Assembly (NCBI GenBank): GCA_023441105.1
Contig: JAEZQX010000419.1
Coordinates: 1-6,286, forward strand
Direction: 5' to 3'
Length of the DNA stretch: 6,286 nucleotides
From: Pseudomonadota bacterium
GTDB taxonomy: Bacteria > Pseudomonadota > Gammaproteobacteria > Burkholderiales > Burkholderiaceae
The position numbers and the translations under genes are program-made. Shown piece after piece: positions 1 to 6,271 of this stretch (within the stretch, counting starts at the first letter, position 1; each line of letters starts with the position of its first letter). The notes beneath the pieces were generated by a model. The model was not told where the DNA came from. It made no database searches and saw nothing but the letters and a program-made list of their open reading frames with translations.

Positions 1-310
1 CGGCCACGCGGATGGAGGGAACGCCATCGTCGCCGAATTCGGCGATGCGGCCGGTGTCGATCCACAGCCGCCGCTCGATGCCGCCCTCGCGGCTGAGGTG
101 GGTGTGACTGTCGTTCATCTCGCTGCCGGCACCGGCGGCAATGGCCGGATCCGCCGCCTTCGGCTTCGCCGGCAGGACGGCGATGCCCGCCCCCTCCGCC
201 GCATGGCCGCGGGCCTGGGCGAAGGCCGCGGCCGGAATGCAGAGGTGGAGGGCGGCGACGACCGCCACGCCAATGCCGGCGCGCGGGGCGCGCAGGATGC
301 CGCAGGTCAT
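1..310 (-). CDS. Exported protein of unknown function (C-terminal part outside window)
   Basis: The minus-strand frame opens with ATG at 310-308 and stays open for 103 codons to the left edge, so the gene is cut off at its 3' end. The first 31 residues look like a Sec signal peptide: arginines at 7 and 10, a hydrophobic stretch at about 11-25 (GIGVAVVAALHLCI), and an Ala-Phe-Ala signal peptidase I site ending at Ala31. The mature start is Ala/Gly/Pro-rich and probably disordered to about residue 62. A more structured, charged part follows, including IERRLWIDTGRIAEF at about 77-91. I do not recognise a family. The ATG overlaps the protease stop as ATGA, and the bases before it are GGCCGGCC with no Shine-Dalgarno, so it probably depends on ribosomes finishing the protease. 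A role as partner, inhibitor or substrate of the protease is inference from position only. Confidence 0.75.
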   Translation of the reverse strand, partial: MTCGILRAPRAGIGVAVVAALHLCIPAAAFAQARGHAAEGAGIAVLPAKPKAADPAIAAGAGSEMNDSHTHLSREGGIERRLWIDTGRIAEFGDDGVPSIRVA

Positions 311-2016
311 GGCCGGCCGTAGAAGGTGATGGACCAGCCGACGAAGTTGCCGACGTCCTGGCTCAACATGTCGGTGACTTCCAGAGTCCAGTTGTTGCTC
401 GTGCCGATGACCGGCTCGTTGAGGTGTCGCACCGAACCGAAGGGATAGCTATTGTAGGCGCCGCAGTTGACGGGGTTCTCCGCGTCGTCATAGCAGATGT
501 GGGCATCGGACAGCTCGCTGACCAGCCCTTGCGGGCTGCTCAGGCGGATGCGCAGGTCGCCGCTCTTGGGGTGCGTCGCCGTCAGCCGGACTTCCACGAA
601 TTCGATCTTGCCGATGCCGCAGGCGGGCACCGCGAGCGTGCTCGCGACTGGCTGCGGCACCGCCGCCGGTACGCCAGGCACCGGATCGGGCAGCGGCTGG
701 TTGACCGTCCGGGGGAAGGGACCGCACTGGAGCAGCGAGGCGCGTCCGCCGACGCTGGCCCAGCCTTTCGATGCCGCCACGGCGGCAGCGGCGTCGACGA
801 CGCCGAAGCCGTACTTGTGCGAGAAGTTCAATCCCAGCGCGCTATGCCACTCCGGGTCCGGGACGCTGCCGCCGGCCGGCGGGAAGTCGTTCTGGCGCGC
901 GGTGCTGGCGAGGATCAGCCTGACATCGCGCCAGGTGAGCTCCGGATTGACCGCCAGCATCAGCGCGATCACGCCGCTCAGCATCGGCGTGCTGGCGGAG
1001 GTGCCGGTGAAGTCGGACCGGTACTGGTTGCGGATCGCCGTGGTGGTGATGCGGGTATTGGTGAAGCCGTTGCTCGACTCGGGCGGCAGGTTCGACGACG
1101 GCGCGCAGACCAGCATGTTCGCGCCGCGCTCGCCGTAGAACGGCTGCCGGCCGTTGGCGTCGACGGCGCAGGTGGCGATGACGCCGAGCTTGTTGACGTA
1201 GCCGTCGTAGTTCGAATTCTCCCGCACGCACGGCTCGACAGCCGGCGTCGACTGCAGGTCCGGGTTGTAGCAGCCGCCGTTGCCGCTCGGGAAGACGTAG
1301 ATGGCGCCCTTGCCGTTGCGGCCGACGGTGATGCCGCGTTCGATCGCCTCGATGAAGCTCGGCTCGGCCACGTGCAGGAAGCCGTCGTCGGGCGAGCCCC
1401 AGCTGTTGTTGAAGATGGAGTTGAGCCCGAGGTCGCGATTGAGCGCCTCCGAGACATCGGTATCCACCGATGTCGCCAGGGCGTTGTAGCCGACCAGCGC
1501 GGCCCGCGGCGCGACGCCGGCACCCCCGCGACCGTTCTGGTCGCGGGCCGCGATCAGCCCGGCCACCGACGTGCCGTGATTGTCGTTGGCGTTGCAGGGC
1601 AGGGGCCAGGCATTGCCGCGGCTGCTCCTGCGGTAGTTGAAGCTGGCGTCGGGGACGACGTTCGGCGCCAGGTCGTCGTGGGTCACCTCGATCGCATCGT
1701 CGATGACCGCCACCCGCACGCCCTCGCCGAGGGTGGACTGCCAGGCGGCGAACGCGCGCAAATCCTCGCCCGCGCGGCCGGTGACCGTGCCGTTGTTGTT
1801 GAGGTGCCATTGCTGCGCCAGCAGCGGATCGGTGCCGGTCAACAGCGGCGTGTCCGTCGGCGAGTACTGCAGCGGGCAGCTGGCGTCGTTCATCACGACC
1901 TGCGACGGCGCCGGCGCCGGAGCGGGCGACGGCGAGCCGCCGCCACCACCGCAGGCGGACAACAACCCCAACATGGTGCCTGCCAGCCAGCAGGCCGAGT
2001 GCCTTCGTTTCTGCAT
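307..2016 (-). CDS. S8 subtilisin/kexin-like serine protease lipoprotein with P domain
   Basis: This 569-residue protein is a predicted secreted endopeptidase. Residues 1-22 form a lipoprotein signal: KRRH n-region, hydrophobic core, lipobox LSAC with lipidated Cys22. Glycine rather than Asp at +2 favours the outer membrane under the Lol rule. A Gly run and a Pro/Ala linker follow. The catalytic domain spans about 60-415 and begins DPLLAQQWHL, typical of kexin-type domains. The triad is Asp106 (AVIDDA), His147 (NHGTSVAG) and Ser340 (GTSASTP), with Asn246 (PSGNGG) as the oxyanion-hole residue and NNSWG at 203-207. A P domain occupies about 460-567, ending NWTLEV...GWSITFYG. Only about 40 residues lie between Cys22 and the catalytic domain, so there is no room for a usual folded propeptide. 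Ten cysteines besides Cys9 and Cys22 suggest disulfides outside the cytoplasm. The His and Ser motifs are closer to bacterial subtilases than to yeast Kex2, so dibasic specificity should not be assumed. ATG at 2016 gives the complete signal peptide; no Shine-Dalgarno is evident. Confidence 0.93.
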   Translation of the reverse strand: MQKRRHSACWLAGTMLGLLSACGGGGGSPSPAPAPAPSQVVMNDASCPLQYSPTDTPLLTGTDPLLAQQWHLNNNGTVTGRAGEDLRAFAAWQSTLGEGVRVAVIDDAIEVTHDDLAPNVVPDASFNYRRSSRGNAWPLPCNANDNHGTSVAGLIAARDQNGRGGAGVAPRAALVGYNALATSVDTDVSEALNRDLGLNSIFNNSWGSPDDGFLHVAEPSFIEAIERGITVGRNGKGAIYVFPSGNGGCYNPDLQSTPAVEPCVRENSNYDGYVNKLGVIATCAVDANGRQPFYGERGANMLVCAPSSNLPPESSNGFTNTRITTTAIRNQYRSDFTGTSASTPMLSGVIALMLAVNPELTWRDVRLILASTARQNDFPPAGGSVPDPEWHSALGLNFSHKYGFGVVDAAAAVAASKGWASVGGRASLLQCGPFPRTVNQPLPDPVPGVPAAVPQPVASTLAVPACGIGKIEFVEVRLTATHPKSGDLRIRLSSPQGLVSELSDAHICYDDAENPVNCGAYNSYPFGSVRHLNEPVIGTSNNWTLEVTDMLSQDVGNFVGWSITFYGRP

Positions 2017-2045
2017 CTGCTTGTTGTCGTCGCTACCGGGACCGC

Positions 2046-2064
2046 GCCCGGCAGCCCGCCGGGC
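2046..2064. repeat. GC-rich inverted repeat in presumed protease leader
   Basis: A perfect 7-bp inverted repeat, GCCCGGC and GCCGGGC, is separated by the five bases AGCCC. It lies 30 to 48 bases upstream of the protease start. If transcription begins near the GATAAT element, it would form a hairpin in the protease 5' leader. No T-run follows on either strand, so it is not an intrinsic terminator. It could be a leader structure or a protein-binding palindrome, or chance at this GC content. Confidence 0.45.
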
Positions 2065-2084
2065 ATCCGGCCGCCATTCGATCC

Positions 2085-2090
2085 ATTATC
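2085..2090 (-). promoter_or_regulatory. Candidate -10 element for the protease operon
   Basis: Read on the minus strand this is GATAAT, five of six matches to TATAAT, inside a locally AT-richer patch (about 2077-2098) of an otherwise GC-rich intergenic region. It lies about 69 bases upstream of the protease ATG. No good -35 stands at 16-19 bases: the best is TCGGAC with two matches. It is therefore a weak sigma-70 candidate, or a promoter that needs an activator. Confidence 0.3.
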
Positions 2091-2125
2091 GATGAACGCC
2101 TTCCCACCGTCCGACCGGGTGCAAG

Positions 2126-2171
2126 ATCACAACGACCGTCCGGAGCGGATCGCCCTCCGCCGGTCGGTGAT
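2126..2171 (+). promoter_or_regulatory. Interrupted 16-bp stem-loop upstream of pyc
   Basis: Three consecutive complementary blocks can form one long hairpin: ATCAC (2126-2130) with GTGAT (2167-2171), CGACCG (2133-2138) with CGGTCG (2161-2166), and CGGAG (2141-2145) with CTCCG (2155-2159). An AA bulge and a TC/C internal loop interrupt it, and the apical loop has nine bases. It ends 47 bases before the pyc ATG. No T-run follows on either strand, so a simple intrinsic terminator is unlikely. The structure is seen directly; a role as RNA leader structure or as operator between the divergent genes is inferred. Confidence 0.5.
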
Positions 2172-2174
2172 AAG
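2169..2174 (+). promoter_or_regulatory. Weak candidate -10 element for pyc
   Basis: GATAAG matches four of six bases of TATAAT and overlaps the 3' arm of the stem-loop at 2126-2171. No recognisable -35 lies at 16-18 bases upstream. If it is used, transcription would begin near 2181 with a leader of about 38 bases. The inverted repeat would then act as DNA (an operator) and not as RNA. Confidence 0.18.
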
Positions 2175-2218
2175 CTCGGTGCCGCACTGCAACGAACCGC
2201 GCCTCGGCCGGCCCTACG

Positions 2219-5200
2219 ATGAAGAAACTCAACTCGCTGCTCGTCGCCAACCGCTCGGAAATCGCCATCCGTGTAATGCGGGCCGCGGCCGAGCTCGGCA
2301 TGCGAACGGTCGCCATCTACTCGCACGAGGACCGCTTCGCGCTGCACCGCTTCAAGGCGGACCAGAGCTACCTCGTTGGTCGCGGCCAGAAGCCGCTGCA
2401 GGCCTACCTGGACATCGACGGCATCATCCAGATCGCGCGCCGGGCGCGTGTCGATGCGATCCATCCGGGCTACGGCTTCCTGTCGGAGAATCCGGACTTC
2501 GCGCGTGCCTGCGCCCGCGCCGGCATCGCCTTCGTCGGTCCCACCCCCGAAGTGATGACGACGCTGGGCAACAAGGTGGCGGCGCGCAATGCCGCGGTGG
2601 CTGCCGGCGTGCCGGTGATGCCGGCCACCGCGCCGCTGCCGGCGGACGAGGCGCAGTGCCTGGCAATGGCCGCCGAGGTCGGGTATCCGCTGATGCTCAA
2701 GGCCAGCTGGGGCGGCGGCGGTCGCGGCATGCGGATCATCGCCAACGACGAGGACCTCAAGGCGCAATTGCCGGTGGCGCGGCGCGAGGCCGCGGCCGCT
2801 TTCGGCAACGACGAGGTGTACCTGGAGAAGCTGGTGCAGCGCGCCCACCATGTCGAGGTGCAGATCCTCGGCGACCGCCACGGCCAGATCGTGCACCTCT
2901 TCGAACGCGATTGCTCGGTGCAGCGGCGCAACCAGAAGGTGGTGGAACGCGCGCCTGCGCCATATCTCGACGCTGCCCGGCGTGGCGCATTGTGCGGGTC
3001 GGCGCTGAAGCTGGCCCGGGCGGTGGGCTACACGCATGCGGGCACCGTCGAGTTTCTGATGGATGCGGACACCGGCGAATACTACTTCATCGAGGTCAAC
3101 CCCCGGATACAGGTGGAACATACGGTTACCGAGCAGGTCACCGGCATCGACATCGTCAAGGCGCAGATCCGCATCACCGAAGGCGCACGCATCGGCGTGC
3201 GGGACGACGTCCTCGACGACGCAGGCCGCCTCCAGGCGGCGGGCAGCGGCGTGCCGGCACAGGAGGAGATCCGCCTCAACGGCCACGCCCTCCAGTGCCG
3301 CATCACCACCGAAGATCCGGAGAACAACTTCACGCCCGACTATGGCCGCATCAGCGCTTATCGCAGCGCCGCCGGCTTCGGCATCCGCCTCGATGGCGGC
3401 ACCGCCTACAGCGGCGCGGTGATCACGCCTTACTACGACTCGCTGCTGGTCAAGGTCACCGCCTGGGCACCGACCGCCGGCGAGGCGATCGCCCGCATGG
3501 ACCGCGCACTGCGCGAATTCCGCATCCGCGGCGTGGCCACCAACCTGCAGTTCGTCGAGAACGTGATCAACCATGCCGACTTTGCCGCCGGCAGGGTGAC
3601 CACGCGCTTCATCGACAGCACGCCGGCCCTGTTCCGCTTTGCGCGCCGGCGCGACCGCGCCACCCGATTGCTGCACTTTCTCGGCGACGTCACCGTCAAT
3701 GGCCATCCCGACATGAAGGACAGGGTCGCGCCGGACCTCAGCCACGTCAGGCTTCGCCTGCCGGTCGAGCTGCCCGACGTGCCGCTGCCGCAGGGGTCGC
3801 GCGACCGCCTGCGCGAGCTCGGGCCGGCCGCCTTCGCGCGCTGGATGCGCGAACAGCCGCGAGCGCTGGTGACCGACACCACCATGCGCGATGCGCACCA
3901 GTCGCTGTTCGCGACGCGCATGCGCACCAACGACATGCTCGCGATCGCGCCCAGCTATGCGCAGCTGCTCGGGCAGCTGTTCTCGGTGGAGTGCTGGGGC
4001 GGCGCCACCTTCGACGTGAGCCTGCGCTTCCTCAAGGAAGATCCCTGGGAGCGCCTGCAGAAGCTGCGCGCCGCGATGCCCAACCTGCTGCTGCAGATGC
4101 TGCTGCGGGCCTCCAATGCGGTGGGCTACACCAACTATGCCGACAATGTCGTGCGCCATTTCGTGCAGCAGGCGGCGCGCGAAGGCATCGACCTGTTCCG
4201 GGTGTTCGATTCGCTCAACTGGGTGGAGAACATGCGCGTCGCGATCGATGCCGTGCTTGAAACCGGCGCCTTGTGCGAAGGCGCCATCTGCTATACCGCC
4301 GACCTCTTCGATGCCGAGCGTCCCAAGTACGATCTCGGCTATTACGTGAAGCTTGCGAAGCAGCTGGAACGCGCCGGCTGCCACATCCTCGGTATCAAGG
4401 ACATGGCCGGCGTCTGCCGGCCGCGCGCCGCCGGCGCACTGGTGAAGGCATTGCGCGAGGAGACCGGGCTGCCGATCCACTTCCACACCCATGACACCAG
4501 CGGTGCGGCCGCCGCCAGCGTGCTCGCCGCAGTGCATGCCGGCGCCGATGCCTTCGATGCGGCGCTCGATTCGATGAGCGGCCTCACGTCGCAGCCGAAC
4601 CTGAACTCGATCGTCGCGATGCTGCAGGGCGATGAGCGCGATCCGGGCCTGAGCCAGCAGGCGCTGCGCGAGGTGTCCGATTACTTCGAAGGCGTTCGAC
4701 GCTGCTATGCGCCGTTCGAGTCCGACATCCGTTCCGGCACGGCCGACGTCTATCGCCACGAGATGCCGGGCGGCCAGTACACGAACCTGCGCGAGCAGGC
4801 GCGTGCCATCGGGCTCGAGCATCGCTGGCCCGAGGTGTCGCGAGCCTACGCGCAGGTGAACCAGTTGTTCGGCGACATCGTCAAGGTCACCCCGACCTCC
4901 AAGGTGGTGGGCGACATGGCGATCATGATGGTCGCCAACGACTTGTCGGCCGCCGATGTCGCCGACCCGCAGCGCGAAGTCGCCTTCCCGGAGAGCGTCG
5001 TCTCGCTGTTCCGCGGCGAGCTCGGCTTTCCGCCCGACGGCTTTCCCCCCGCACTGTCGCGCAAGGTCCTCAAGGAAGAGCCGCCTGCGCCCTATCGGCC
5101 CGGCGACCGGCTGCCGGCGGTCGATCTCGCGCAGGCGCACAAGGATGCCGAAAAGGTCGCCGGGCGCCAGCTCGCCGATCGCGACGTCTCCTCCTACCTG

Positions 5201-5704
5201 ATGTATCCGAAAGTCTTCAAGGACTACTGGGAGCATCGCCGCACTTATGGCGATGTGAGCGTGCTGCCGACCTCGGCCTTCTTCTACGGCCTGCGCGAGC
5301 GCGAAGAGGTGGCGATCGATCTCGATCCGGGCAAGACCCTGATCGTGCGCCTGCAGGGCTCGTCGCCGCCCGACGAGGAGGGCGTGGTGCGCGTGTTCTT
5401 CGAGCTCAACGGCCAGCCGCGGACGATCCGCGTGCGCAAGGCCGGCGTCGCCGCAACCGTCGAGCCGCGCATCAAGGCGGAGAGCGGTAATCCGGCGCAT
5501 GTCGCGGCGCCGATGCCGGGGATGGTCGTCACCGTGGCAGCACGCGCGGGACAGGCCGTCAAGAGCGGCGATCCGCTGCTATCGATCGAGGCGATGAAGA
5601 TGGAATCGCAGATACGCGCGGAGCGCGATGCGACGGTGAAGGCCGTGCACGTGAAGTCCGGAGAGACAGTTAGCGCGCATGATCTGCTAATCGAGTTTAA
5701 CTGA
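2219..5704 (+). CDS. pyc: Pyruvate carboxylase, single-chain, biotin-dependent
   Basis: This cytoplasmic enzyme makes oxaloacetate from pyruvate, bicarbonate and ATP, refilling the TCA cycle and feeding gluconeogenesis. Its 1161 residues match the usual single-chain form. The biotin carboxylase domain (about 1-455) has the ANRSEIA start, the Gly-rich ATP loop KASWGGGGRGM (161-171), active-site EVNPRIQVEH (292-301) and Arg361. A linker/allosteric region follows. The carboxyltransferase domain (about 546-1000) has DTTMRD with metal ligand Asp558, KDMAG with Lys727 (expected to be carboxylated), metal ligands His756 and His758 in HFHTHD, and Thr891, equivalent to the proton-transfer Thr of Rhizobium etli PYC. 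The biotin carrier domain (about 1092-1160) has AMKM with biotinyl Lys1127. ATG 2219 is the only possible start: an in-frame TAA lies at 2171-2173 with no ATG, GTG or TTG between, and the next Met would lose the conserved N-terminus. No Shine-Dalgarno is visible. Relative to R. etli PYC as I recall it, a loop of about 13 extra residues lies near 327-342. The protein would need a biotin ligase encoded elsewhere. Confidence 0.98.
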   Translation: MKKLNSLLVANRSEIAIRVMRAAAELGMRTVAIYSHEDRFALHRFKADQSYLVGRGQKPLQAYLDIDGIIQIARRARVDAIHPGYGFLSENPDFARACARAGIAFVGPTPEVMTTLGNKVAARNAAVAAGVPVMPATAPLPADEAQCLAMAAEVGYPLMLKASWGGGGRGMRIIANDEDLKAQLPVARREAAAAFGNDEVYLEKLVQRAHHVEVQILGDRHGQIVHLFERDCSVQRRNQKVVERAPAPYLDAARRGALCGSALKLARAVGYTHAGTVEFLMDADTGEYYFIEVNPRIQVEHTVTEQVTGIDIVKAQIRITEGARIGVRDDVLDDAGRLQAAGSGVPAQEEIRLNGHALQCRITTEDPENNFTPDYGRISAYRSAAGFGIRLDGGTAYSGAVITPYYDSLLVKVTAWAPTAGEAIARMDRALREFRIRGVATNLQFVENVINHADFAAGRVTTRFIDSTPALFRFARRRDRATRLLHFLGDVTVNGHPDMKDRVAPDLSHVRLRLPVELPDVPLPQGSRDRLRELGPAAFARWMREQPRALVTDTTMRDAHQSLFATRMRTNDMLAIAPSYAQLLGQLFSVECWGGATFDVSLRFLKEDPWERLQKLRAAMPNLLLQMLLRASNAVGYTNYADNVVRHFVQQAAREGIDLFRVFDSLNWVENMRVAIDAVLETGALCEGAICYTADLFDAERPKYDLGYYVKLAKQLERAGCHILGIKDMAGVCRPRAAGALVKALREETGLPIHFHTHDTSGAAAASVLAAVHAGADAFDAALDSMSGLTSQPNLNSIVAMLQGDERDPGLSQQALREVSDYFEGVRRCYAPFESDIRSGTADVYRHEMPGGQYTNLREQARAIGLEHRWPEVSRAYAQVNQLFGDIVKVTPTSKVVGDMAIMMVANDLSAADVADPQREVAFPESVVSLFRGELGFPPDGFPPALSRKVLKEEPPAPYRPGDRLPAVDLAQAHKDAEKVAGRQLADRDVSSYLMYPKVFKDYWEHRRTYGDVSVLPTSAFFYGLREREEVAIDLDPGKTLIVRLQGSSPPDEEGVVRVFFELNGQPRTIRVRKAGVAATVEPRIKAESGNPAHVAAPMPGMVVTVAARAGQAVKSGDPLLSIEAMKMESQIRAERDATVKAVHVKSGETVSAHDLLIEFN

Positions 5705-5721
5705 CGGCCCGTTACAAAGCC

Positions 5722-5748
5722 GGCCGATCCAGCGTCCATCGGCCTTTT
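5722..5748 (+). terminator. Probable intrinsic terminator of pyc
   Basis: A perfect 7-bp stem, GGCCGAT (5722-5728) with ATCGGCC (5738-5744), encloses a nine-base loop and is followed directly by TTTT (5745-5748). It begins 17 bases after the pyc stop. The T-run is short, so termination may be partial, but placement and form are those of a rho-independent terminator separating pyc from the HU gene. Confidence 0.65.
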
Positions 5749-5784
5749 CAGCCGGTCACGGGTTCTCGTCCGCTTGAATCGCTG

Positions 5785-5790
5785 TAGAAT
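5785..5790 (+). promoter_or_regulatory. Candidate -10 element for the HU gene
   Basis: TAGAAT (five of six matches to TATAAT), preceded by TG, lies just downstream of the pyc terminator. The sequence at -35 distance (GTTCTC/TTCTCG) is poor. It would give a leader of about 145 bases. A rival candidate nearer the gene is TTGATG (5864-5869) with CATACC (5886-5891) at a 16-base spacing, which also matches poorly. I cannot choose between them. Confidence 0.28.
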
Positions 5791-5809
5791 CTGCCGTTCG
5801 CCTTGCGCC

Positions 5810-5827
5810 ATGCCGAAAGTGCGGCAT
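5810..5827 (+). repeat. Small hairpin in the region upstream of the HU gene
   Basis: ATGCCG (5810-5815) and CGGCAT (5822-5827) are perfectly complementary around the six-base loop AAAGTG. No T-run follows. If transcription starts near 5797 the hairpin would be part of the HU leader RNA; otherwise it is only a short palindrome. Confidence 0.35.
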
Positions 5828-5890
5828 TGCTGCAAAGCGGTTGGTATGTTGGACACCGCACGATTGATGGGAAACCTCAAACGACCATAC

Positions 5891-5912
5891 CGTCCGCGGC
5901 TTGGGCGGGACG
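5891..5912 (+). repeat. Small bulged hairpin upstream of the HU ribosome binding site
   Basis: CGTCC (5891-5895) pairs with GGACG (5908-5912), extended inward by GC (5896-5897) with GC (5905-5906) across a single bulged G, around the loop GGCTTGG. It lies about 20 bases before the Shine-Dalgarno of the HU gene and would be in the leader RNA with the TAGAAT start; with the rival CATACC start (near 5898) it would not. A role in translation or stability is speculative. Confidence 0.3.
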
Positions 5913-5930
5913 ACAGATGATCCATTACGT

Positions 5931-5937
5931 AGAGGGA
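5931..5937 (+). promoter_or_regulatory. Ribosome binding site of the HU gene
   Basis: AGAGGGA, with GAGG as the best match to the anti-Shine-Dalgarno, ends four bases before the ATG at 5942 (GAGG itself is six bases away). It supports that start. It is the only clear Shine-Dalgarno among the gene starts in this window, which fits a highly expressed nucleoid protein. Confidence 0.7.
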
Positions 5938-5941
5938 CTGA

Positions 5942-6226
5942 ATGAACAAAAGCGAATTGATCGACACCATCTCGAGTGATGCGGATATCAGCAAGGCGGC
6001 TGCGGAACGGGCACTGACGTCGGCGCTTGGGGCCGTCATGAAGGCCGTCTCGAAGGGCGACCGGGTGACGCTGGTGGGCTTCGGCACGTTCTACGCAACC
6101 AAGCGGGCAGCGCGGCTCGGCCAGAATCCGCGCACGGGTGAGAAGATCAAGATCGCCGCGGCAACCGTGCCGAAGTTCAGCGCCGGTGCAGCATTCAAGG
6201 AAGCGGCGAACAAGAAGCGCAAGTAG
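5942..6226 (+). CDS. hup: HU family histone-like DNA-binding protein
   Basis: This 94-residue protein matches the DNABII (HU/IHF) family over its whole length. HU dimers bend and compact chromosomal DNA with little sequence specificity and assist replication, recombination and transcription. The N-terminal helical part is MNKSELIDTI...DISKAAAERAL. The family signature VTLVGFGTF is at 42-50, then the DNA-binding beta-arm RAARLGQNPRTGEKIKI (about 55-71), with Pro63 as the residue that intercalates between base pairs in known HU structures. The C-terminal helix ends in an extra basic tail, NKKRK, making it a little longer than the usual 90 residues. HU is preferred over IHF because the signature and arm read like HU, but no subunit type (alpha or beta) can be assigned. 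It appears to be transcribed alone: a terminator lies upstream and the gap to pyc is 237 bases. The start is supported by the Shine-Dalgarno at 5931-5937. Confidence 0.96.
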   Translation: MNKSELIDTISSDADISKAAAERALTSALGAVMKAVSKGDRVTLVGFGTFYATKRAARLGQNPRTGEKIKIAAATVPKFSAGAAFKEAANKKRK

Positions 6227-6253
6227 GCGGGCGCAGCAAGCGGTTGCGAATCG

Positions 6254-6271
6254 GCCGGCGCCGGCGGCGCC
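6254..6271. repeat. GC palindrome downstream of the HU gene
   Basis: A 12-base perfect palindrome GCCGGCGCCGGC (6254-6265) overlaps a second possible hairpin, GGCGCC (6257-6262) with GGCGCC (6266-6271), around a three-base loop. It is 27 bases after the HU stop, where a terminator would be expected, but no T-run follows on either strand. I see nothing else in 6227-6286. Confidence 0.35.

Noticed and set aside
311..318. GGCCGGCC just before the start of the exported-protein gene, matching the one before pyc
   Set aside because: Here it encodes the last residues (Gly-Arg-Pro) of the protease, and the spacing to the start differs from that at pyc, so a shared signal is not supported.
98..329. 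Small plus-strand open frames at the left edge
   Set aside because: They oppose the exported-protein frame, which has a convincing signal peptide and coupling to the protease; their own translations are Arg/Ala/Gly-rich without features.
2122..2131. TGTGA-like half-site (minus strand TTGTGATCTTG) as a CRP/Clp operator
   Set aside because: Only one half matches; the expected TCACA partner at the right spacing is absent.
2106..2142. Direct repeat ACCGTCCG at 2106-2113 and 2135-2142
   Set aside because: Eight-base GC-rich repeats are common by chance here, and the second copy is already part of the stem-loop.
424..4260. Plus-strand open frame of 1278 codons crossing the protease gene and the first half of pyc
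   Set aside because: It runs antisense through the protease, across the intergenic region and out of frame through pyc, with an Arg/Ala/Gly-rich composition and no recognisable domain. It is a GC-bias shadow.
2033..5500. Antisense open frame of 1155 codons covering nearly all of pyc
   Set aside because: Its translation is a low-complexity His/Arg/Ala/Gly-rich string with no domain, while the opposite strand encodes an unmistakable pyruvate carboxylase. Long antisense frames are expected where GC at third codon positions is high.
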